NCBI GenBank assembly: GCA_022818135.1
Contig: JAFMSR010000002.1
Coordinates: 28,620,327-28,684,326, forward strand
Source: Saxidomus purpurata
Lineage: Eukaryota > Mollusca > Bivalvia > Venerida > Veneridae
Reading direction: 5' to 3'
DNA: 64,000 bases
In this document: piece by piece, positions 1-12,814 of the stretch
How the letters are laid out: each line of letters opens with the position of its first letter
How positions within the stretch are numbered: position 1 is the first letter of the stretch
Translations under genes and position numbers: made by a program
Notes under the pieces: model-generated
What the model saw: the letters and a program-made list of their open reading frames with translations, nothing else
What the model was told of the DNA's origin: nothing
Database searches by the model: none

Positions 1-1202
1 TTTTTTAGCATTAAACATTAACAAATGGTCAGCCATATACAAAATTAGAGTGCAAAAAGATTAGGTTGGGTTAATCACCATACATTAAATCCAATATTAC
101 TAATTATCGCAACTCGCACTCCATTTGGCGGCGTTCAAACATTTGACTTGTTGGTTATTTGTAATGTAATATATGATTATGTGATGAGATTTACATGTTG
201 ATAACGTAAAACATTGCAATACTTAACATTGAAAATATGTAAATGAGCCTATGTGTCTATACATAACAAGCAACAGACGAAGTTATACGCATAGTTTTAC
301 TATGTAAATGAATAACACATGCAATATCAGGTAACTTGTATAATTATGTGTGTTTTATTTCAGACTTAGGTCACTACTTTAGATTATAACTTTTTCAGTC
401 TCAAAGCTTTTCTGTACATTGTTTTGAAAAGTATAATGCAATGTTTTTACTTTTGTTTAAAGAAATTTGCTGCCTGTCTAACAGCTTATCATTGTTTAAC
501 ACTTCAGTCTGAATAAATGATGAACATGTCGAAGCTTTTGGTATATTTTAATAATAAATTAAAACATTTAATTAATGCCTTTTTACGGTTTAATTACACT
601 GTTGGTTCTTTTCGGTAATTCAAGTGGCAGTTCAGAGGTCACATTTAGATAGATAACATTTCATTGGTCGGGCGTTTTTATTATGCTTGTTTTGATTGGT
701 TATCAAAAAGTTGTTTATGCGAGGCCCGTCCGAATGTAGATTCAATTATTTTGACACTGTAGTTTTGTTTTGTGTACTGGTCACACGTACATTTCAAATT
801 TTCCCACCCACCCGCCGCCAGGATTTTGCAAAGAGTTATTCATCTTTTTTGTGCTTCTTTGCTTTGATAAACTGTTGCATGTGACTGTTATGATATATCA
901 TATCTTTTGCATGCACTTGTTATGTTTTATTATATTATTTGAATTGTGTTTAGGGTTTTTGATTCGCAGGAATTCGAAATAGTGTATTCGGGAGACTTTG
1001 AACATTTATGTTTTGAACAGTGTGTTTTTAATACATAGTGAAGTGGGACTTGCCTGTGTGGCATTACTTTGCTTTAAGTTTTGATGGACTTGCCTGTATG
1101 GCAGATTTTGATTAATTTACTCAAGTGGGATGGAATAAGTGAACTAATTAATTATATTTATACGTGCGACCTATAAATATGAATATATATACATATATAT
1201 TT
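1..1202. other. AT-rich non-coding stretch
   Basis: No convincing exon or promoter is seen. The short open frames at 696-982 lack domain character, good start context and compatible splice sites. A short imperfect duplication around a 'GACTTGCCTGT' motif (about 1049 and 1087) and TA-rich sequence at 1180-1212 lead into the palindromic element that follows. Confidence 0.5.
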
Positions 1203-1440
1203 ATATATATATAATGAATTAAATAAAAATGACTTGACATGGCTTTAAAATAATGATTTAATTAACTAAATTAACTGTGCGGCACTACAATTGTGCCTGA
1301 TGAATTGTATGAAACGCCTAGCAGATACACTACAATTGTGCCTGATGAATTGTATGAAACGCGTAGCACAGTTAATTTAGTTAATTAAATCATTCTTTTA
1401 AAGCCATATCATGTCATTTTTATTAATTCATTATATATAT
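1203..1440. mobile_element. Palindromic element with two hammerhead-like motifs
   Basis: The left arm (about 1203-1280) and right arm (about 1366-1440) are near-perfect reverse complements over about 70 bp, flanked by TA runs. The spacer holds two direct copies, 45 bp apart, of a unit containing CTGATGA (1297-1303 and 1342-1348), a seven-base ATTGTAT, then GAAAC (1311-1315 and 1356-1360). CTGATGA and GAAA are the invariant boxes of hammerhead ribozymes. The second copy is followed by GCGTA and GCACAG, which can supply the UH cleavage site and pair with TTGTGC upstream. Penelope-like elements and retrozymes are known to carry such ribozymes, so a remnant of such an element is the best guess. 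Stem II would have only two base pairs, so activity is uncertain. Confidence 0.6.
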
Positions 1441-2638
1441 TGCCTTTTCCGGCATTTAAAGGGTTTTAAACCTTAGGACTATATATATATATGGCATTAA
1501 ATTGAATGACTATTTGAATTGGTCTTCTTTGTTATTTAGTATTATGAGTTAATTGTTACTTTAGAGCTATATGATGCGTTAAACTTTTTCTTGTAGAAAG
1601 GTGAAACAGAATAATGCTTACCTGTGCAGAGTCTAACACTGGGAACTTTTTTTGGCTGTTCATAATAGTTACATTGCACATTAATTTACCCCACCCACTT
1701 GTAAAATCTAATGAGCTAGTGTATTATTATTGAATACTAAATTCATATTAAAGGGGAATGGAATCAAATCAACTTTATTTTACACTATATTTCTACTCAC
1801 AATTATCTTTACTTAAAATACGTTTGATTTACCTACCCTAAAATTTGATGTTATTTACGCTTACATTCAACCAACTTGGATGTGTTAGGCAGCCATTTTG
1901 AAGCCATCCTTGATTTTGGTAATCAAACATTGAAATCTATCTGCTAAAATGCAACATGTATACAATATAATATGCATTAAATTTAACTAAAATTAACAAT
2001 CAAAGTTACTTATAAGTTGAAATAAATCGTAAGACTTTATATTGAAAAGACATGTGAAATTACCCCACCAACTTTTAAATGCTTGTGCATTAAGTTTTTT
2101 CTGCTGTAACACAGTTATTTACCTATTTTTATAAGCTATAAGTCACATTTATTTCTTGTCACATAAGTGTATTAAAGTTGTAAGAGAAATTGGGTTGCTG
2201 ATAAAAAAGTGTCTTTTTTTTAGAACTTTCACTAAAATTCATAAAAAAACATCATAAAATCGTATATTAAGTACGTTTGTATACATTTATGTGTTTAAAA
2301 CCTTGACACAGTCTTTAAAACAACATTTGGACCAACAATCCAACAAAACCAGGATGTTTTATTTTTATGGCCATCTTGGACGTCATCTTGGATTTCTAGA
2401 ATCGCCACCATTTACGCCAATTTATGCCGGCTGTTTCATAAACTACTAAACCTGATGAACATTTTGGTGTATAGCATTGCTTGTTGCAATATCTGTACCG
2501 GTTCATCTTTCTTTAGCCCTTGACTGTCATCCTACAATAGACTGTATTTGTTATGACGGATTCTTCCTGATCAGATATCGATAAGTACATTCTAAAGTAC
2601 CAAATACCGTAAACAAATATGTCATATATCTCTTACAG
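1441..2638. other. Upstream flank or intron of the STAND gene
   Basis: This AT-rich sequence ends in a polypyrimidine-like acceptor (TCTCTTACAG, ending at 2638). No upstream exon encoding an N-terminal effector domain could be identified with confidence, so the stretch is probably intron. Nothing else is recognised. Confidence 0.4.
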
Positions 2639-4938
2639 GTCGATCGAAAAGAGAAATACAAGATAATCTGGGCGAACACTTTGTTGAAACAACGGTTTTC
2701 AAAGAAGCACAACAGAAGCTAGAAGAAAAAGGGCTACTTGTACTTGAAGGTGCTCAGGGTGAAGGGAAAACTACAATTTCAAAAAGGCTGGTAAAAGATC
2801 CAGATAGTTGTTTGAAAATTAATACTCCCGAAGAGTGGAGTTACTATAGCCACGAAAGAGTCAGAACTGTTCTTATTGATGATATGTTTGGCCGTGCTAT
2901 GTTTGTAAAAGGTGAATGTGCAAAATGGCTTAAGTATTTACCCGATATGACCGATGCAATTGAACAAAATGATCTTAAGGTGATTATCACATCCCGTTCA
3001 TACATTTTAGAAGAGGTATTTAACAAAATGCATATTTCACATTTAATCAAAAGAAATGAAAATTTGCTGACAATCTCATCTAAAGACCTGAATGATGACG
3101 AGAAAACGAAGATTCTTGAAAGTCATATGAAATTGACGGGAAAAGATGTTGATGACAATCTTGTTGCAACATGCGTTGAACATTCAAATCGTCCATCTTC
3201 CTATATAGTAGGATTCCCGGAATGTGCAAAATTATTCTGTGAAAACGAAAGTCTCTTCGAAAAAGAAGGAGAGACATTTTTTGAAGGTCCTATGCTTTAC
3301 ATTCAAGAGTGTCTTGAAAATATTTTCAAAATCGATGGTGTACTTCTTGCTTTCTTTGTACTCTGGGTTCAAAAGCCACAGGAGCTTAAACTGAGTGATT
3401 TAGAACAGAATATAGATGACACCCCAAAGCCAGTACTGCGTGCTATCAAGCAACTTCAGTGTCGTCCGGAATCACTGAGTGCTATTCGGAAAGCTTTATT
3501 TAGTCATACAAAAAGCTTCATCCGCTTCAACGAAAGGGACGAAGTTTTTCAGTTTGATCATCACGTTGTGAGCGATGCAGTTGGACTGGTCGTATATAAG
3601 TCTAATCGAACGGCACTGTTAAACAACTGTGATGCTTCTTTCATTGAAAGATATGTCAGTATCGAAACACCAGGCAAGACTGCCATCGGAATTACTGTCA
3701 TGCTTCCGCGATATGGTGAGTTATGTTTAAGACTAGGATTGCTTATGCTGCAGGGCATCGACGGAGAAAGCCGTTCCTTTGTCCAAAAACAGCAGCTTGA
3801 CCATCAAAGGTACTTGGACTGCACACTTCTAAAGCATCCTGCATTTGGTGAACAAGACTTTTGTGCGGAGTTTTTTAAAACAATGCACAAGAGCGAAATG
3901 ATACATAAACTGCTTACCACATCAGTCTCAACAATTACAGCCCATTTTATGAAATTCAAAACTAGCCGTTACAAAAAAACATTTGAAACTGAAATCGGCA
4001 TTCTAGCGCACTCACTGATGCAGCAGTCACTGAAATGTTTTGCCTCGCAGTGTTTTCGGGAAATGCAGAATCTCGTTACTAAACATTTTGATGTTGGACT
4101 GAGATTGCAAACTGACTTGTCAATGTCAATGCTTGTGGCTACGCTCAATGGCAATGGAAATGAAATTGATTTTCTCGTAAGCAAAATGGGAGCTCGGGCT
4201 GATGAATTTTCTCTGATGTATGCAGCAAGCGAAGCAGCTGACAGAGAAATATTGGATCTACTACTAAGCAGAAGTAAAAAGTCTTTCAGGTATTACAGGG
4301 GGGTTGGCAAAAAAAGTTTATTGATTATTTTTGTCGAAAAGGAAAATTGTGCTGCGGTAGAATGTATTCTTTCCAGCCAATACATTGATGACGAGGAAAT
4401 AAATTATACAACGGAACCTGGCAGGATAACAGCATTACACATGGCATGTAGGAGTGATAATCAAGACATAGTGGGACAGTTGTTGAAGACAAATCTCAAT
4501 CTGAGTATTAAAGATGCAAGACAAAAGTGTCCGATTCATGTAGCAGCATTTGCTGGAAAAATCGGCATTGTTAAACAGCTTTTGGAGCGTGATTTGAAGC
4601 AGGCGGATTACCCGATAGACGTTAATGAGGAAATTTTGGGAATCAAACTGTATCATATAGCGGTCCTTGAAGGAAACATAGAGCTTTTAAAGCTTTTAAA
4701 GTCCATGGTATCGCCTACTTGTGTAGACGGAAAGAATCAAACACCACTGGTTTTTGCACTGCAGAAAAATAAATGTACGATGGTCAGTCAGCTGATCGAT
4801 GTGTCCATTAAACATAATGCACACACAATTCCAGATCATAACGGAAACACTGCTTTACAGATAGCTGAAGAAAAAATGTCTACGTTAGAATCAACCGAAG
4901 AGAAAAGAGTATATCAAGATGTAATATCAAAGCTTTAG
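2639..4938 (+). CDS. nSTAND3-like P-loop NTPase with ankyrin repeats (3' exon)
   Basis: This is a large terminal exon; the frame is open from the acceptor at 2638 and ends at TAG 4936-4938, giving about 765 residues. It starts two bases into a codon (phase 1 intron), so the true start lies upstream; the TTG at 2812 is not a start. Numbering from the codon at 2641, residues 37-44 are a Walker A loop, GAQGEGKT (2749-2772). Residues 77-81, VLIDD (2869-2883), form a Walker B strand, and residues 114-120, VIITSRS (2980-3000), a sensor-1-like strand. This order, and the FVETxxFxEA lead-in, fit the nSTAND3 family of animal STAND NTPases. A helical middle region follows. From about residue 480 to 750 ankyrin-type repeats appear, degenerate at first, then clear (ITALHMACRSDNQDIVGQLL; CPIHVAAFAGKIGIVKQLLE). 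STAND-ankyrin proteins are signal-controlled NTPase switches, often in innate immunity; that role is inferred. An AATAAA lies at 5080-5085. Confidence 0.85.
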
Positions 4939-5079
4939 TCTGCTGTTTTGAACAGCCCGGAGAAACAAACAGTCAGGAGGAAAATGCATAGTTATCAGAA
5001 AAAGACAAGTGGGTTGCTTTTAAGAAAAAGCAAGAATGCAATGTAGATAATGGCATTTTAAAAAGTAATACAACGGCAG

Positions 5080-5085
5080 AATAAA
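5080..5085 (+). terminator. Candidate polyadenylation signal of the STAND gene
   Basis: The first AATAAA hexamer after the stop, 142 bases downstream. No GU-rich element was verified. Confidence 0.35.
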
Positions 5086-7750
5086 TATTGTAGGTCTGTA
5101 AGACCATAATAAGGACTAGAGATAAAAGAAATATAATGGAAATACCAACAAGAACTGCGTATTTGTATAATAAAAGATAAGGGAAATGTTCAGTTTTAGT
5201 TCAGTTGCTGTACTGTTTAACAAATTCTGACAAACTAGTAGATTAAACATTAAAAATGAAACGATAATCAAACTGATGATTCAATTGATCTTATTTTCAA
5301 TTGATGGGCACGGAAATTCATTATTGAATTAAGTCCATTTTTGATTAACTAGAAATGATGCAATCGAAACATTACCCTTTCATAACAAAAGAAACAGAGT
5401 ATCAGGTTTAAATTTTAACTGCTTTCAATAATATTCTATGCATACAGTCATGAAAATAAAATGTATGAATCGGGGATGTGCTTTTCATCAAAGGCGTCGC
5501 AGTTTTAAATCTATATATACTGTAGTTTTACTTAATTAAGCGGGAGGCATGTTTGTTGGTTATACGAAATACAACGCCAGTTTTCTACATTCCCGTGAAT
5601 TTACCACACAAGGGCGATACATTTTATTGTTTCTATTATTTTTTGTATCACATTTTGCAAAATTGTTGACATTTTCACATTTGTCTGTCTTGATTCTAAT
5701 TGTACAGTGTATTGTTAATGCATGCAGCTTTATAATAATGATTTATTTTAAAAAGTTAACTCAGCAAGTTTTTCTGTCATTTGACACACAATGAAACATA
5801 ATGCATCTTACTGTTGTTGTTTTATATTTGTATATTAGTTTTTTGTTTTTGACCCATTTGAAAATGTGTAAAGTATGCAGTTTGAATTAAATATTTCTCA
5901 CTTAAATCTTCTTGAAAGCTGTTGTTACGGATTTTCTTACATACATGTTTTTGGACTGTGTTAATGTATTATATACCACTACACATTAAAAAACGGACGA
6001 ACCGTATAGATCCAGATCAGCACATTTCAATTAATCGTGTATTTTCTTTTAGCCTACAAAATACAACTGTTAGTACGGAGGAGAATGTATAACGTTGTTG
6101 AATTTAACTGTATTAGATATATACTTGACATTAGAACACACTTTTCATATTGGATAGGAAATCTGAAGAATATACGAAGACATTTATACCTTAGATATGT
6201 TAAGCATGCTCCTTGTAGCTAAATCTGGAGAATGTTAGCTTTGTTAACTTGCTTCGGGATTCCGTTTTATTTTTTGGGACTAGGATTGTTTTTAGTTCCA
6301 CTTAAAGTCCTATAATCACTTCGGGTAGCTCTTATATTACCAAGAAAGATGTCGACAGCGATTTGTACAAACAAACATTCCTTATGTTGCTTTTTAAATC
6401 GGAATTACATGTTGAAAATAAAACGCAGTCATTTTTATGACATTAAACAAATGAAACAATTTGTGACAACCCTTTGACAAAGTGACAAAGATATGACAAA
6501 AATGTGTACGTTAAATTGTTTTAAGAGTGAATACAAAACAGTTTTATCATCATTTAATCTGTATAGTCGTTATCCAAATATGAGTATTTAAAATGATAAT
6601 GGGACTTCAAGTGAGTATTTATGCGGATTACCTTCTAGATTGTGTAATGTATTTAATTAGTTTAAGCAATTGATAGTGTCTCATTCCTTACTGTTGAGCA
6701 TGTACGTTGATATCTGCAATGTTTTGTTGCTTTTGTTTTATTGCGTTATTTGAAATAGTATGCATAATGAAAATGACATATTGTTCATGACGTAATCACT
6801 GTAACGTGATTAATGTGATAATGTCAATATGTCCCAAAGTGATTTCGTAGGGTTTTTTGTGTTTATTTTTTAGATATTTTATTTTGAAGCTTTAATTAAA
6901 ATGTTTACTATTAATACAAGATTTGTAAGTACTAAATAAATACTAATCAATGCAATGTATTTTGTGCTTCTGCGTATGCCATATGATTTGCCTTACTATA
7001 TGAAATTATGTAACATTTAACAAATTAAGTTATATTACCATTTAAATTGGCCATATCAAATAATGGTCAAGACTGACCCTTCAATATAACAATTGCTTTG
7101 AAAACATGTAAGCATTTAATTTTGAGTATTTATTTGAGTCATTTTCTTATTTACAGATACAAACGAAAATATAACTAACAAATAGGAAAGATTTTCATTT
7201 TTTGCATGGATAATCGAAAACGATTTTGATAGATTTTCTCTACATTCGATGGGAATAGAATTGTTATATATTTATATATTTTGGTTTTAACTACGGAAAT
7301 GTTCATTATTTTAGGAGTTTAAATCAGTGACTAAATTGTTATTTAAAATTATGATGGTAATTAAGTTTGAGCGGTAATATATACTTTAAATATTAAAAGA
7401 TGCTAGTGTTATTTAATATTCAACTTTTATATATTTGTAATGTAGCTATGGTATCGATACTGCAGCTTTGACAGAACACATATTAGAATTGTGTTAGATT
7501 TTCTTGCACTGCGTTGTGCTTTTTTAATTTGTTGTTTTGCTTTCTTTTATTCATTTATTTTATTGTTACTTTCTGTTTGTATTGTAAATTATTAATAATT
7601 CATGTGAAACCTACGAAGATAGCATGTTCAAATGATGTTGATTCATCAGAGTCATGGTCGTCAAAGGGCCTGCCGGATTTATAAATGGATCTGCAAAGCA
7701 AACTTTAAAAAACATGACATGTCAAACAATTTATATGTTAGTTAATGTAG
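5086..7750. other. AT-rich intergenic region without recognised genes
   Basis: Open frames at 5549-5794 and 6037-6222 are low-complexity hydrophobic translations of AT-rich DNA with no splice context. No repeats with clear borders are seen. Confidence 0.4.
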
Positions 7751-7759
7751 TTCAATGTT

Positions 7760-8235
7760 TCGTTATTGTCCCCGGCCGTGTAGCGGTAGTGAAATATAGC
7801 AATGGTCTCCGTCCGCCCGTCCTTCCATAACAATCCTGCACGTTCCATATCTCCTTAACCCTTTTATGGATTTTGATGAAACTCAAGACAGATGTTCACC
7901 TCACCACGAAGATGTCCAGAACCTATAAGCCGGTCACGCAAGCTCAAAGTCTGGGTCACACCCTTAGATTAAAGTAAAGTTTTTTGAATTCCCTGTTCGC
8001 AAAATATCTCCTTAAGTTAACCCCGTTAAGGATTTTGATGAAACTCAAGGCGATGAGGAGAACCCATGTGCCGGTTACGCTGGCTCAGGATTAAGGTAAC
8101 AACTTAGGGTCAAACGTTTGAGTCGTGCATTTATTGTCCGCACTATATTCCTTAACTCCTTGGAAGATTTCAATATAGCTAAGGCAAAATGTTCACCTCA
8201 TCAATACGATGAGCGGAACCCATGAGCAATCATCG
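7760..8235. repeat. Dispersed element with about three degenerate tandem units
   Basis: The phrase 'CCTTAA...GGATTTTGATGAAACTCAAG...GTTCACCTCA' recurs near 7855, 8012 and, more diverged, 8150, a period of about 140-160 bp. It is preceded by a GTCCGCCCGTCC tract. It is the first of several elements in this window built from a few tandem units. Confidence 0.5.
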
Positions 8236-8532
8236 TTATTCATATGACAAGACGAATGACGAAGCATTGAATATGAATATCAAACATACATTGAATAACA
8301 ATATCAAAGAACGTTTGACATACTAAACTCCGCAAGACAAACTAGTCGGAGTTTGAAATAATTGCACAGGAAATGATTCCGAGATATATGACTCTCTTCA
8401 GAGATTGTAAAAAGATTTGCATTCGCGTAAGGCGTAACTAATTGTTCCAATATGTCTGTAAATGATTCTAAAACCTCCTTTTTTCTGAACACTGGTCAGA
8501 TTTATAAACCATTTCTTTTGATTATTTGTTCA

Positions 8533-8646
<114 letters not shown>

Positions 8647-8649
8647 AGA

Positions 8650-9470
8650 GAAATAACGAATGTTGCTGGCTAGGTTTCGCGGAATGACTCTCTAGCAGTC
8701 ATTTAATTGTAATTTGTTTCTTATCATACGAAATATATTAGTGTTATGTAGTAGTAAAAAATTTCGTCGGTTAGATTGTAAGCAGTCTATGTGTCGAAAC
8801 TTTGATGGAAAAACATAATGAAGGAGTATGATTGTTTTGTGCAGGAGCGATAATGTAAATTTACCATCTGGCAAGATTTTAGTCACTTTAAAAATATGTG
8901 ATGTTTGACATATCATTAGATCATCTAATCACTTAACTTTCCATACATCATGCATATGTACCTTTTATTTGATTTCAATTTTTGTTTGTGACATCATCCC
9001 CAAATACAATGGAGACCAGACTTTTGTCTTAAGAGCCTTCTCAGTGTTTGACCAAACTCCCCACAGCGGTTACTTTCCTTTACAGTAGATTAACAAGATT
9101 GTTTTAAATTTCAAATAATACAAATTTGAATTTGATCGTAAGTTGTTTCTATTGCTTTTGTAGTTAGGGTTATTTCATAAAATAGTTAACAGTCAAGAGG
9201 TCAAATACAAAACGTTAATTCAAAATAGTGATTGTAATATAAAAGTTCATAATTATGCCATCACGTGACATTTTTCATCACCGCGTGGTATCTTGTAAAG
9301 GCAGTGATTTTAATCAAATCGTTGTGAGGAGTTTTATGTTTGACGTGAGATACTATCCATTCCATGTATAGTTGCCCAAGGGATGCATTGGCACTTAAGT
9401 AGGCCATGTAGTGCCACCATTACCCTTTTGTTATGAGACAATGTACCAGTAACCATATTCTAAGCAATGC
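8650..9470. other. Non-coding stretch
   Basis: No exon, RNA gene or bounded repeat recognised. Confidence 0.35.
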
Positions 9471-9479
9471 ATGTACTTG

Positions 9480-10215
9480 AAGTGAAGTTAGTGGCAGATA
9501 TTTTTAATGCAGAAATTTATGTTAGATGGAAGATATTTTTAAGTAAGAAGGCAAGACCAATGGAATATATTTTCAAGTTAGAAGTTTAAACGGAAGCTAT
9601 TTTTAGTAGTTAGATGTTAAGGTTAAATGGAAGATATTTCAAGTTAATAGTTAATGTTTTGTTTTTATCTTTTATTATTCAATTTCCAATATACATGCAT
9701 ATACACAACATTTTGTAATTTAAACATAGTTATTCTAACACTTTATGTAATATGCATATACAGGTGTTTTTAATAAAAAAGAATTAAAGAAGAAACGGAA
9801 GACTTTTGGAGGAAAAGAAATTTGAAAGTATGATATCCCTTAATGAAATCTTTATGTCATGTTAAAAGTTAATGTTAACTGGATGGTATTTCTTATTACA
9901 AGCAAAGGTTAAATGAAATATATCAAAGTTAAAAGTTAATTTCAAATGAAATATATTTTGAGTTAGGAGTCAAGGTGAATTGGAATATGTATTTTAAGTG
10001 AGAAGTACAGTTTAAATAGAAGCTTTTTTGGAAGTTAGATGTTAAAAGTTAAATGGAAGATAGTTTATGTTATATTTTCAAAGGTATATATTTTCATGTT
10101 GGACGTGAATGTTAAACGGAGGGTTAGAAGTTAATGTTAAATGTACTTTGATTTTAGAAGTTTAGATTCAATGGAAGGTATTTTAAGTTAGAAATACTTG
10201 TTAAATGGAATTAGT
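9480..10215. repeat. Degenerate tandem field of a 30-40 bp motif
   Basis: The motif 'GTTAAATGGAAGATATTTT(A/C)AAGTTAGAAG' recurs more than ten times with drift (for example near 9517, 9590, 9630, 9900, 10050, 10140 and 10200). Unit spacing is irregular, typical of an old decaying minisatellite. Confidence 0.6.
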
Positions 10216-10229
10216 TAACTCTTTGCCAT

Positions 10230-11760
10230 TAATCACATCTGACCATGTTATTGTAATAATATTTTAATTAAAATTGATTTTTTGTTAATAAACATTATAT
10301 CGTTTGTTTATTAACCAACTTTACTGTTTAAACTCATTGGATAACCCCATAAATATCGTAGGTAACGGGTACGTCACATCTCATGTCATATCGCTGATTT
10401 ATAGCATGTAAAATTATTACATAAATTAAAATACAATTTGAATTTAGGGAAAAGCACTGCTTATATTAAGATTATAGACCAATATTTTTCTTTTGATTAT
10501 GAAGTGTTATTCAGATTTTGCATTGGTAATATCAGTAGAGTACATGGAACGTGACTGGCCTGTTAGCTCAACCGACTTTACAATAAAGCTTAGCACCGAT
10601 GTGATTTGTATGTCACGTTTTAATAACAGTTTTCATCTGTATCATGAGTTCGTTTTACGATTTTTGCGGTCTGAAATCGGTATAAAGAGGTTTAACCACT
10701 GATACTTATGATTTCACCCGCTTCACTGGTTCACAATTGGAGCAAACATTTTCTTTAAGTCAATCTTTTTAATGAAATTGAATGCCATCTAATTAATGAC
10801 GTATCAAAAAGGGTGACAAAAAATATGCACCGAACATTATATGTTATTCTACTGGCATATTTTCAAACGGAATTATTTTTTTGTAAAAACGGTAATCTAA
10901 AACGACAATATGTTTGACTAATCTTTTGTACGTTATATCAGAAGACGCAAAAATGTTATTTCCATATATTTTATCCGCTGATAGAACAGTCCCATGACAA
11001 ATGGACGGCTAAGCATTCAAGAATTCAGATTAATATGGGGGATATGCTTTTAGTGAGGAGTAGTTTTGCTCATCGATATCTACAATGAATTGAAATGAAG
11101 TAGCAAAATTTGCCCGCCATTACTACTTTTTATGCTTTTTAGAAAAAAAAAGCTGAATTACTTTGACTTTTTGTGTATTGTATGTCATTGTTAATTACAA
11201 TGTAATTGGAAGCCGTGTGCGATTTCATTTCAAACTCTGGAAAACAAAAAAGGGTTTCGACACATGTTGGTAATCATACAAGTCAGAATGTGTTTGTCAT
11301 AGTAACATATTCATATACAAGATTTTATCAATATGTGTCGAATCACTGTGAATCAGACACGGAGCATATCCGAAGTCTCATTGGTTATATACGATCAGAT
11401 TCAATCACACTTTTGAATGAAATGAAACTACATGTACATAGTATGAGTTGCACAAAAAGCTCAAAAGAGTGGTGGTTTTTAACCAAAGGAAGTCCTGCAT
11501 TTGGTGTTAAAAACGTAAATGTTACCAAACGTGCTACTGTTGTGTATCATAAAATACATTATATCCAGTATCTTAAAATTTGAAATAACTGCATCTTAAA
11601 TAAACTTAACAAAATCATATATTGTGTTGTTGTGTTGAATTTCTATTGTATGTGACCCCATTCCTGTCAGTATTTACTTACGTTAATTTATATAATCTAT
11701 TTACGCCTGATTGCGAAACAAGTTCTTAACACATATTTTAATCGTTCTCGTAACTCAATC
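10230..11760. other. Intergenic stretch, no supported gene
   Basis: The 125-codon frame at 11206-11583 begins at a TTG, has no recognisable domain and no good acceptor or donor, so it is not called. Nothing else recognised. Confidence 0.4.
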
Positions 11761-11761
11761 T

Positions 11762-11775
11762 AGATGGAATCAATC

Positions 11776-11820
<45 letters not shown>

Positions 11821-12062
11821 ACAATGTGGACTTATCTTTGCCTTGACTAAGGAGAGCGTCACTACTTAGCAATGGTGGTGATCGAACCCGTGACCCTTAG
11901 GCGAATGTGCTACCTCTGCACCTAGACGGCGTCACACGATAGTTATATGACTTTATAATGACTGTTAGTGTAGGGCCTAGGATGGCTGCTTTCAAACCCA
12001 CAGCTAGGATTATCGACCAAACCTGGACATGAAGGTTTCTGCCTACGCAGTCACCAACTAAG
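11762..12062 (-). repeat. Composite tRNA-derived SINE-like element, inverted copy
   Basis: Read on the - strand, a tRNA-like head with a B box (GGTTCGATC-type, near 11880) is preceded by sequence ending at 12062. On the + strand it reads 'GGAATCAATCTCGAAGAG', a (GA)n/(G)10 tract (about 11780-11820), then 'CTTGACTAAGGA'. The same modules occur inverted at 13805-14190, and the head half recurs at 27150-27330 and 41670-41835. Confidence 0.65.
11780..11820. repeat. (GA)n followed by (G)10
   Basis: About 30 bp of GA dinucleotides passing into a 10-base G run, inside the SINE-like element. Confidence 0.95.
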
Positions 12063-12629
12063 CTGCCATTCAGAAGCTGTTAAGCTAGGTATAAGCAATG
12101 AATAAATCAGGCATTGTAGTCTTAAACAGACAGACGTTTATGCTTAAACTTCGACGCAATCGCCTTGTGATACCTGGTCGCATGGATATTATTCAAAACT
12201 GATGTATTGCTCTCCACCTCCGCCTTCTTATCAGTATAAAAGCAACCACGACTCAGGCACAACCATCGCAATAATAAGAACTCCATCTAAAATAAATAGA
12301 AAGTCCGTATAATTCTGCAAAAACAGATTTAACGGAACGGATGAAAAACACCACTGCAAAATCGACTGTGTTTTACAATGTCATACGACACTTGGAAAGA
12401 GTATGAATTTAATATGAATGAATTAGAAATTGTGCTAAAATCATACTTTGAACAGTAAAAATGAAATACAAAAATTACATATGTCAGTTTATAACTGGGA
12501 TGCAAAGCACACAATAGAAAACTACCAAATTGTCCCAAAACATGCTCGTAACGTAGGTTGCACACAGTGTTTTACAAGGGTTATCTAAACATTTGATTGA
12601 CTGGGCACAAACATGAGACTTTCTAAGCT

Positions 12630-12740
12630 TCTAAGCTAGAGAAAAGAGTAATTAGTTGGCTTGACCGGGATAGCACAATAATTATTATGTTCACGAACAT
12701 TGTGCTTGGATTTGGAGAAAAAAACACATAAAAAGTTAGT
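12630..12740 (+). repeat. Direct partial copy of the 14.1-kb repeat module
   Basis: 'GTTGGCTTGACCGGGATAGC' to 'CTTGGATTTGGAGAAAAA' matches 14119-14185 in the same orientation with few differences, so one module of the composite repeat is present three ways in this 2.5-kb block. Confidence 0.6.
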
Positions 12741-12746
12741 TCTGGC

Positions 12747-12814
12747 TTCCAAAACTCTAAATGCCGCTATTTTTATATTTTGTTTTTCGTCAGCTGCGGC
12801 TTTAGAGTTTTGGA
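12747..12814. repeat. Imperfect inverted repeat (hairpin)
   Basis: Arms 12747-12768 (TTCCAAAACTCTAAATGCCG) and 12792-12814 (GCGGCTTTAGAGTTTTGGA) are reverse complementary over about 18-20 bp with small mismatches, around a T-rich loop of about 23 bases. Confidence 0.75.

Noticed and set aside
2812..2814. Start codon for the STAND protein
   Set aside because: The base triplet is TTG, and the P-loop lies upstream in the same open frame, so it is internal.
11206..11583. 125-codon open frame as a gene
   Set aside because: Starts at TTG, no domain, no signal peptide, no splice context, and ordinary AT-rich composition.
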